Origin: Candidatus Omnitrophota bacterium
GTDB taxonomy: Bacteria > Omnitrophota > 4484-213
Reading direction: 5' to 3'
Length of the DNA stretch: 5,350 nucleotides
Assembly: GCA_003645805.1 (NCBI GenBank)
Contig: QNCL01000052.1
Location: 1 to 5,350, forward strand
In this document: positions 1 to 5,350 of the stretch, piece by piece
How the letters are laid out: each line of letters opens with the position of its first letter
How positions within the stretch are numbered: position 1 is the stretch's first letter
Program-made: the position numbers and the translations under genes
The notes under the pieces: model-generated
What the model saw: only the letters and a program-made list of their open reading frames with translations
What the model was told of the DNA's origin: nothing
Databases searched by the model: none

Positions 1-510
1 TATCCTCTCCTGCGCAGAGAATAGTTCATAGTATTTTGCCTCGTATCTCTGCTCGGCTAACTCTACTTGCTGAAGAAGCATCTGACGATGCTGGGCGTCC
101 TCAACCTTTATCTCGCCTAAGGGGGTAGAGATTGTCTTCTTTCCTTCTCTCAATTCTTTCTTCAGTAGAGATAGACCCTCTCTATTTAAATTCCTTATTA
201 TCCTCTCCTGCTCCTTACTTGCTCCGGATATCTCTCTCAAGGCAGATCTGAGCGTAGAATCAATAGGATAGATTCTCTTCTGCTTAAATCCTCTGCGTCT
301 ATAGGATACCTCTACCTCCTTTTCTCCTTTCTTTATACTCTCCCGTATCCTCCGCAGTTCGCTTATAGGTAGCCGAGAAAGTTCCTGAACAAGTTCAGCC
401 TTTCTCGCCTCCACCACCCTCGCTCTTGTGGAAGGAGATAACCTCTCCAGATCTACTGTTCTGTATACCTCTCTCAAGGCTCCCTGCGCTTGTTTATATG
501 CCTTTGCCCT
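1..510 (-). other. Charged helical region running off the window edge (residues 1614-1783)
   Basis: These 170 residues are mostly helical and rich in Arg, Glu and Leu, with repeated salt-bridge-type patterns such as RARVVEARKAELVQELSRLP, SELRRIRESIKKGEKEVEV and AEQRYEAKYYELF. A short basic beta-like patch, VSYRRRGFKQKRIYP (1681-1695), breaks the helices. A second turn, ISTPLGEIKVED (1740-1751), lies before the last helix. The stretch continues the coiled-coil section and remains open at position 1, so it is not the C-terminus. No enzymatic motif is seen. Confidence 0.5.
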
Positions 511-3500
511 TCCGATAGCCACCAACCCGGAGATTAACCCTGAAGAAGAGAGGTGGTCTATCTTGCTATCTATTAGTCTGATCGCCTGCTCCTTCACCTC
601 CCTCTCCTTCTCTAACACCCTAATCTCCTCTCTGCTTTCCCTCTCCAATCTCTCCAACTCCTCTTTTAGAGACAACCTTCGCCTTATGTCTCGCTCTCCT
701 GCCAACTCTTCTCTCTTGAGAGACACTTTCCTATTCACAGCCTCTATGTGCCTGTCAATCTCCTTTATATCCTCCTCCATCTCTTTCCGCTGGAGATTAA
801 GAGCCTCTCTTTGCAGGAGTTCATTCTTCTTTTGTGTCTCCAAGTGCATAGCAAGGGAAGGAGAAAGAGATTTTATTCTCTCTGCTAACCCCTGCCTTCC
901 TCTGCCTTCAAGCACTTTAACCGTAGACACACCTATTCTAACCTTGAGATGCTCAAGAGGAAGTCTATACAGATGTAGCCAGAAGGTAGTAGGATGGGAA
1001 ATTATCTGGTGAGCCAAGGGGTGTTTGGTATAAAAGGACTCCAGTTTACCTACCTGTCTGCCTGCAACAACCTCTGTCTTGCCCAATTTTTTGCTAACCC
1101 AGTTTACTGCTTTGCTTATTGGACCTAACTTCATAGGAACAGACGCCTCTATTCCCTTCTCTTGCTTAAGTATTGCTTCTGCTCTCTGCTCTTTCATCCT
1201 GGCACTAGCACTCAGGCTGCCTAAGGCAAACAGGGTATTAACAGCAACAAAGGGGATGTCGCGCTGAGCCAACTCTGGAAGCCCATCTGCTCCCATTATC
1301 ATCTTGTTCTCACAGGTGCAAATCTTCACTCTTGGACCCCACTTGTCCCATATCTCCTTTCTCTGCTTTGCCTGGATATAATCACCTTCTCCACTGATAC
1401 CCGCATCTATTACCGAGGTAAGCACAGGAAGACTGAGGGCAAAATTTAATATATGGCCTGCGTCTATCTTCCCTTGGTGCAGGAGTTCATAGTTGCTTAC
1501 GAATATAGTATCGTAGTAATAGTTGGGGTCATAGCCTGCTGCTGCAGCAGGTACAGAGTAGATATATCTTCCTATACCACGCAAACTCTCATGGGGATAA
1601 GCAAGAGCATGGCTGGGGAATTGAGCAAAGCCGGTCAAAAGTTCGGGGTAGTAGATAAGGGTATGCAGAGCAGGAGAGATTGGTTGTTTGTTCGCCCAAC
1701 TATGAGCACTCTCCCAGAGAGGAGAAAAGAGGACCTGCTCACGGAAAGCCCTGGTCTCATAAGCCCCATTTCTTTCTTTATCTGTATAACCCCAACCGCT
1801 AAGCACTGAACCTACTGTCTCCTTATAGCCAGAGAACATTGCGCGGGAGGTGCTGGTGATATAGTCTAAAACCTTCTCTCCTGTGGGCATCTGCTCTTTG
1901 CTCTTCTGCCAACTTGTTTGCGCCAGAGTTCCCTTAAGATACTCCTCCACAACTTTCTCTTCGTTCTCGTTTAGTTTATATTCCTTGCCTTGCTCCCGGG
2001 CTTCTTCTATCCTTCTCTGGATGGCTTCATATTGTTCTTTGGTATGTGGAGAGACAAATCCCTTCTTCTGCTGGATACACTCCTGAATATATCTCTCTAC
2101 CTCTGGTGTTTCAATCCTTTTTTCTATCCCCAGAGATGCAAGGTGCTCATTTGCTCTTTGCAGGTCTGTTTTGTTAATGGTCAAAGAAGAAGGAATATGG
2201 GTATAATTGGCTAATTCTAATCCTCCTCCTAAAACACTACCTCCTACTGCAGTGTAAGGAATAACAGTATCCAAACTCCAAGCAGCAAAGCGTGCCATCT
2301 GACTCACACCGGGTGTGTTCTTTACTATTTTCTCTCCCAGAGTCAACCCACTCTTTACTGAAGAAAGAATGCTTCCTTCTGAGGAAGTAGAAACCACCTC
2401 TGAACCAACTCTTCCCGGCTGAGCAAACTTGCCTTTAACCCTCTGAAGAAGGCGGGAAAGACGAGGGAGTTTTTCACTGGAGTAACTCACTATTGGTCTC
2501 TTCGAGAGCCAGTTATCAATGCGTTCATTCGTTCTCACCATCCCTTTTATAAACCTGCTCTCTCCTATCCTCTCCACCCAACTTGCCCGAGTAGCCGTGC
2601 TTGCCCCTTCTGTGATCGCTTCTCCGGAACGAGAGAGTCGGGAAAGAAGAGGAAGACGAGAAACAAGAGAAGATGTGCGTCCAGTTGTTTCTGCAATCTC
2701 TGCTCCTCTACTGGCAGTAGTTATGGCTCTCGTTCCTCTGTTAACAGTTAGGGCTCCTTCTCCTATAGAAGCAGTCCTTGCTCCTGCTGAGAATAGGCTT
2801 AGTCCTATGCCTGCTAACTCAGTTGCTCCAAAGATAACCACCTCTCCTCCAAGTTTATGCTTCTCTATATAGTTAGAAACTGGTCTACCTTGGGCTATTC
2901 TTGCATTTGGAGAGTAGGGATGGAATATATTAATGTCATTATTATTGGAGTATATAAAGGCAGCACTATCATTGACATAGGAAGTGGGACCGTCTAATCT
3001 ACCCCAAGCGCCCTCTCCCACTACTGCTAAAGGAGATATGCTGACTATTACCTCGTCCAACTCTTTTCCTTCGGCTAAACCTCTCTCTATTCTCTCCTTT
3101 ACTGCCTGCACCTCCTGCGGTATTCTCCTCTCCTTCTCCTCCCAAGAAAGATTAGTTCCTCCGGGAAGGTTATAAGCCCTTTTCTTCCCTCTTAAATCAT
3201 CTACTTCAATATAGTAGTCCCAGGTAGGAGATTTATCGTGGTGAAAAATAGAAGGAGCCCAAGTATACACCTGGATCTCGATATTGCCTTCAGGGGTCTC
3301 TATTACTGCCTCAGGGGGATCAAGCCAATGATTAATAGGATCGCCTATAAAGGATCTAACACTATCCCATGCTTGAAAAACAGCATTAGCAGTCTGAGCA
3401 GGTAAACTCGCTAACTGCTCCCACCAGGTAGGTTCTTTCTGGGTTATATCAAAAACTCCCTCTTCGTTTAGTTTCCATCTGCGCACCTCCTCGCTCCCTT

Positions 3501-5350
3501 TCTCTACCGGTTCATAGGCTACCAGTTCCCCTCCTTCTAAAGCAAACCTTGTCTCTCGGGTAAAGAAATCTCTCCCTAAGGTATTCTTCAGGATATTGCC
3601 ATCTTTATCTTCCACATACTTTATCTGTATCCTATCCTTTCCATCTCCGATATTCTCTGTATATATCTTATATTCCCCGACTATCTCGGGTATAACTATC
3701 TCCAGATTTCCATTGCGAGCAAAACGAACCTCACCATTCTCGGGAATCTTTATCTTTTCTCCGCTCTTATGGTGGTAGATATACTCCGGCCTTTGAGAGG
3801 TCGAGGAGTAAACAAGCGCAGAAGGAGAAAGAGCATATTTGCCTTCCTTTGCAAAGAAAGGAGTAATATATACCTCCCCTTTTTGTCTATAGTATTGAAA
3901 GATGGGAATACTTACCCGATTTTCCTCCTTTACTCCCTCAAACCTCTTTGTCCATCCCACCACCTCATACTCTCCTGAAGAGGTCTTGATAAACTTATAG
4001 TCTTCGTATTTATACACCCCTTTAATCTTCTCTCCCTGAATGGGGTCGGTGATATACACCCCTTCTTCCTCGGCAAGCACAGAGAGTTTCAATCCTATAC
4101 TCTGATTGCTATAGCGCTTATAATGACTTATCCTCTCTGTTTCCTCTCTCCTTCCCTCAAAGTAGGTAGAAACCTCAATATCGGATACATTCACCTTTAC
4201 TCTTTCCTCTCCTCCCCCAGAGAGACTAATCACAATCTCCTTCTGGGGCTGATTTATATCTGTCTTGATAACCTGGGTTTGCACAAACCTCTGCGAGAGG
4301 TTCTTATCGGTAATGGTGGTAATAGTAAATTCTCTGTCCTCTATTATTTGATTTTCTATCTTCTCTGTGTGGGTAAAGGTAGGCTTCCCGTTGAGATAGT
4401 AGTTTATCTCTATGCTTCCGCTTACCAGTTCTCCTTGGGAGTTGTAGCGTGCATCTGAAGAGGTCTGGAAAATCTCCTTATACTCATTACCGGCAATCTT
4501 TGCCTGGAAAACCTTTCTTCCCTCCCCTTCTATACTCCAGTGGACATAGCCCTTATATTCCTTTCCTCCTATATCTACACTGCTTAAGTAAAACCCGTGA
4601 GTATAGTTTACTGCTATTCTCCCCGTAGTCTTCTCCTTAACATAGTTCCCTTCCCGGTAGGAGACTATCTTTCCTCCATTCCTTAGAGTCTGGGCAACCT
4701 GATTGTTGGGCATATAGTTGGTTGTTCTGGTAATGGGAGTAGATAAAGAACTACCATCTCTATTGCACACCTCTTCGCTCACAGAAAAGGAAACTACCTC
4801 AGATCCAGACTCATTATAATATACCCTCTCCTTAACCTTTATCTGATACTTCCCATCGGTGGAAAGATAAACACTCTCTATCTGTCTTCCTATCACCTCT
4901 TCCTGGTCATTGATAATGGGCAAGAGAAGCCTTTTGATGGGCTCATCATTGTTGTAATCTGGGATGTCCTGATACCTTTCTCCTGCATACATAAGACTTA
5001 CTTCAGGGGAAGGATATGAAAGCACCTGTTGCTGGATAGACTCAACCCCATTCTGTCTTTTCCATTCTTGAAAGGAAAGTTTGCCTTGCTTTCCCCTCTT
5101 CCCGCTAAGATATTCTCCATCAGCCAAAGAGGCTCCGGAAGGTTCAGAGAAGGAACCAAAACCTTGCAGGAGAAAAGCAGGGATGCCGGCAGTCCAGTCT
5201 AATTCGGAAGAAAGAGGGGTTGAAGAAGAGGATAAAGAGGTCTGGGCAGGAGAAGCGGAGGCGGGAGTAAATAAACTCAGAGTATTTATCAGCGCACCTG
5301 TAGCCATTCCTGTCGGTCCAAACACTGCTCCCATCGCTCCACTTATCCCA
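1..5350 (-). CDS. Giant hypothetical protein, internal fragment open at both ends (at least 1,783 residues)
   Basis: One minus-strand frame, with codons starting at 5349, runs to position 1 without a stop. The whole product reads as sensible protein, with regular secondary-structure patterns and uniform codon choice (AGA/AGG for Arg, frequent ATA, GGA, GAG), so no frameshift is apparent. The start and stop lie outside the window. No in-frame ATG occurs between residues 213 and 937, which argues against several shorter genes. In order it carries an uncharged hydrophobic and Ser-rich segment, a long beta-rich array, a Trp-rich boundary segment, a possible alpha/beta domain, Arg/Ser/Ala-rich sequence with hydrophobic segments, and a coiled coil followed by charged helices. 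Only four Cys are present (195, 1091, 1344, 1346). I do not recognise the family. A secreted or cell-surface role is inferred from the architecture only. The plus-strand open frames are its shadows. Confidence 0.95.
556..852 (-). other. Long coiled coil (residues 1500-1598)
   Basis: About 100 residues are almost entirely Glu, Lys, Arg, Leu, Ile and Gln, with no Pro, only two Gly-free turns' worth of interruption around REELAGERD, and hydrophobic residues in 3-4 spacing: Ile1528, Ile1531, Ile1535, Val1538, Val1542, then Leu1561, Leu1565, Leu1568, and later Ile1590, Ile1593, Ile1597, Leu1600. This is a clear heptad pattern. The Gly at 1551 likely marks a break or hairpin, so the region may fold back as an antiparallel pair or mediate oligomerisation. 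A hydrophobic Gly-containing patch (GLISGLVAIG, 1604-1613) follows. Confidence 0.8.
1201..1455 (-). other. Two hydrophobic segments flanking a charged loop with a CxC motif (residues 1299-1383)
   Basis: HILNFALSLPVLTSVI (1299-1314) and IPFVAVNTLFALGSLSASA (1365-1383) are uncharged apart from the first His. They bracket about 50 polar residues holding KEIWDKWGPR and the pair CTC (1344-1346; DNA 1312-1320). The arrangement could be a helical hairpin in or on a membrane with an exposed loop, or simply two buried helices. The preceding 110 residues are unusually aromatic (for example IYYPELL, RYIYSVP, PNYYYDTIF), which suggests a compact globular domain. No known fold is recognised. Confidence 0.35.
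2218..2268 (-). other. Hydrophobic segment with a glycine-rich core (residues 1028-1044)
   Basis: The stretch TVIPYTAVGGSVLGGGL has seventeen consecutive uncharged residues. It is flanked by an amphipathic helix (ARFAAWSLD) on one side and by ELANY on the other. Its length and the many glycines make it borderline as a membrane helix. It marks the end of the Ala/Gly/Ser-rich section, after which the protein becomes highly charged (residues 1060-1140, including a 30-residue Glu/Lys/Arg helix). Confidence 0.35.
2317..2781 (-). other. Arg/Ser/Thr/Ala-rich basic region with a repeated LPxLSRL motif (residues 857-1011)
   Basis: About 155 residues are rich in Arg, Ser, Thr, Ala, Gly and Glu but almost lack Asp (only 945) and aromatic residues. 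Two similar basic helical motifs occur 63 residues apart: SRLPLLSRLSRS (897-908) and KLPRLSRLLQR (960-970). The matching DNA is also similar, around 2626-2661 and 2440-2472, which could reflect an old internal duplication. Sequence of this kind often lies between globular parts of very long bacterial surface or toxin-like proteins. No catalytic motif is visible. Confidence 0.4.
2782..2844 (-). other. Hydrophobic Gly/Ala-rich segment (residues 836-856)
   Basis: The sequence EVVIFGATELAGIGLSLFSA is hydrophobic and rich in small residues, with a single Glu (844) in its middle. It follows directly on the possible alpha/beta domain and precedes a long Arg/Ser/Ala-rich stretch. It could be a membrane-inserting or membrane-associated helix, or a buried helix of the preceding domain. 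The internal Glu and the high Gly/Ala content make a conventional transmembrane anchor uncertain. Confidence 0.35.
2830..3303 (-). other. Possible alpha/beta domain, perhaps hydrolase-like (residues 683-840)
   Basis: Strands at residues 689-697 and 711-717 are followed by a long charged helix (about 736-765), then a clear hydrophobic strand ending in VIVSISPLAVVG (767-778), a Gly-rich turn (GEGAWGRLDGPTSYVND), a second strand (AAFIYSNNNDINIF, 796-809) and the turn HPYSPNARI. The order helix, strand, S-x-S turn, strand ending in Asp, then a downstream His (831) is compatible with an alpha/beta-hydrolase core with candidate residues Ser772, Asp805 and His831. However, the nucleophile elbow is SISPL rather than G-x-S-x-G, so any enzyme activity is doubtful. 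It may be a degenerate or unrelated fold. Confidence 0.25.
3310..3432 (-). other. Trp-rich amphipathic helix ending in a GDPINHWLDP motif (residues 640-680)
   Basis: This segment separates the beta-rich array from the following alpha/beta-like region. It opens with PTWWEQLASLP, continues as an amphipathic helix (AQTANAVFQAWDSVRSFI) and ends in GDPINHWLDPPE (669-680). The closing motif resembles the end of the Rhs-associated core, which typically reads like NNPxNYxDPxG, but the Gly after the last DP is missing and the usual upstream YxxRYYDP block is absent. It is best described as a domain boundary. The Rhs likeness is suggestive only. Confidence 0.4.
3445..4902 (-). other. Beta-strand-rich array with recurring D/N-G turns (residues 150-635)
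   Basis: About 485 residues alternate short strands (patterns such as KYQIKVKERVYY, GSIEINYY, DRIQIKYVE) with polar turns. The turns repeatedly have an Asp/Asn/Ser/Glu-x-Gly form followed by a hydrophobic strand: TDGKYQI (164-170), SQGELV (304-309), SSGEYEV (457-463), RNGNLEI (545-551), DKDGNILK (581-588), EGGELV (605-610) and EEGVFDI (629-635). Tyr, Glu, Lys and Ile are abundant, and Cys occurs only once (195). There is no predicted membrane segment. The turn pattern is loosely like YD/Rhs hairpins, but the spacing is irregular and the canonical YDxxGR motif is missing. A stack of beta-sandwich domains is an equally good reading. Confidence 0.6.
5206..5349 (-). other. Uncharged hydrophobic segment followed by Ser/Thr/Pro/Ala-rich linker (residues 1-48)
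   Basis: The first 48 residues contain no Asp, Glu, Lys, Arg or His. Residues 5-28 are hydrophobic with regularly spaced Gly (AMGAVFGPTGMATGALINTL), and residues 29-48 are a low-complexity Pro/Ala/Ser/Thr stretch. The junction (TPASAS) resembles a signal-peptidase site of the A-x-A type. Two readings are possible: the hydrophobic core and cleavage region of a signal peptide whose start and basic residues lie just beyond the window edge, or an internal membrane or glycine-zipper segment. Met codons at 5334-5332 and 5307-5305 are in frame, but neither has a well-spaced ribosome binding site and neither would supply a basic N-terminus, so I do not call a start. Confidence 0.5.

Noticed and set aside
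428..1012. Plus-strand open frame of 194 codons opposite the coiled-coil region
   Set aside because: Its product is Ser/Leu-rich low-complexity sequence, as expected for the antisense of Glu/Arg/Lys-rich codons, and it lies fully within the convincing minus-strand frame.
1453..1809. Plus-strand open frame of 118 codons
   Set aside because: No recognisable protein features and no ribosome binding site; it overlaps the minus-strand gene throughout.
2519..2872. Plus-strand open frame of 117 codons with Val/Ala/Arg-rich product
   Set aside because: Antisense shadow of the Arg/Ser/Ala-rich segment, whose low-complexity codons suppress stops on the other strand.
4123..4458. Plus-strand open frame of 111 codons with hydrophobic stretches
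   Set aside because: The hydrophobic character comes from reading the reverse of Lys/Glu/Tyr codons; there is no independent support.
5305..5334. Two in-frame ATG codons near the upstream edge as the gene start
   Set aside because: The frame stays open to the edge, the purine-rich bases before each ATG sit too close for a good ribosome binding site, and the resulting N-termini would lack basic residues.
1..5350. Division of the frame into several adjacent or fused genes
   Set aside because: No stop, no intergenic gap and no frame change occur, and codon use is even throughout.
1..5350. tRNA, rRNA, CRISPR array, insertion sequence or terminator
   Set aside because: No regularly spaced repeats, terminal inverted repeats, T-tract hairpins or RNA-like stretches were seen, and the whole window is explained by coding sequence.

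Overview
The window lies entirely inside one very large protein-coding gene on the minus strand. Read from position 5349 down to position 1, the frame holds 1,783 consecutive sense codons with no stop, and it runs off both edges. Neither the true start, the stop codon nor any intergenic DNA is visible. I found no RNA gene, mobile element, CRISPR array, promoter or terminator, and nothing on the plus strand looks like a real gene. Residue numbers below count from the first complete codon in the window (residue 1 = 5349-5347), so they are not true protein numbers.

Layout in reading direction: residues 1-48 carry no charge and combine a hydrophobic stretch with a Ser/Thr/Pro/Ala-rich tail. Residues about 150-635 are rich in beta strands, with repeated short turns of the D/N-G type. 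Residues 640-680 form a Trp-rich amphipathic segment ending in GDPINHWLDP. Residues about 683-840 look like an alpha/beta domain. Residues about 836-1055 are rich in Ala, Gly, Ser and Arg, with two hydrophobic segments. Residues about 1060-1400 are helical and aromatic-rich, with two more hydrophobic segments and a CxC pair. Residues about 1500-1600 are a strong coiled coil, and the rest up to residue 1783 is charged helix.

Organism: GC content is in the mid-40s percent by eye. Arg is mostly AGA/AGG, ATA is common for Ile, and the coding strand is strongly purine-rich. The protein is rich in Glu, Lys, Arg, Ile, Val and Tyr and has only four Cys. This fits an uncultivated, probably thermophilic bacterium. 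Giant genes are well known in Omnitrophota, which makes that phylum a reasonable guess, but nothing here proves it.

Function: I do not recognise the family. The order beta-rich array, DP-containing boundary motif, alpha/beta domain, hydrophobic segments and coiled coil suggests a large secreted or envelope-associated protein, loosely reminiscent of Rhs/YD-repeat proteins. That is inference from visible patterns, not an identification.
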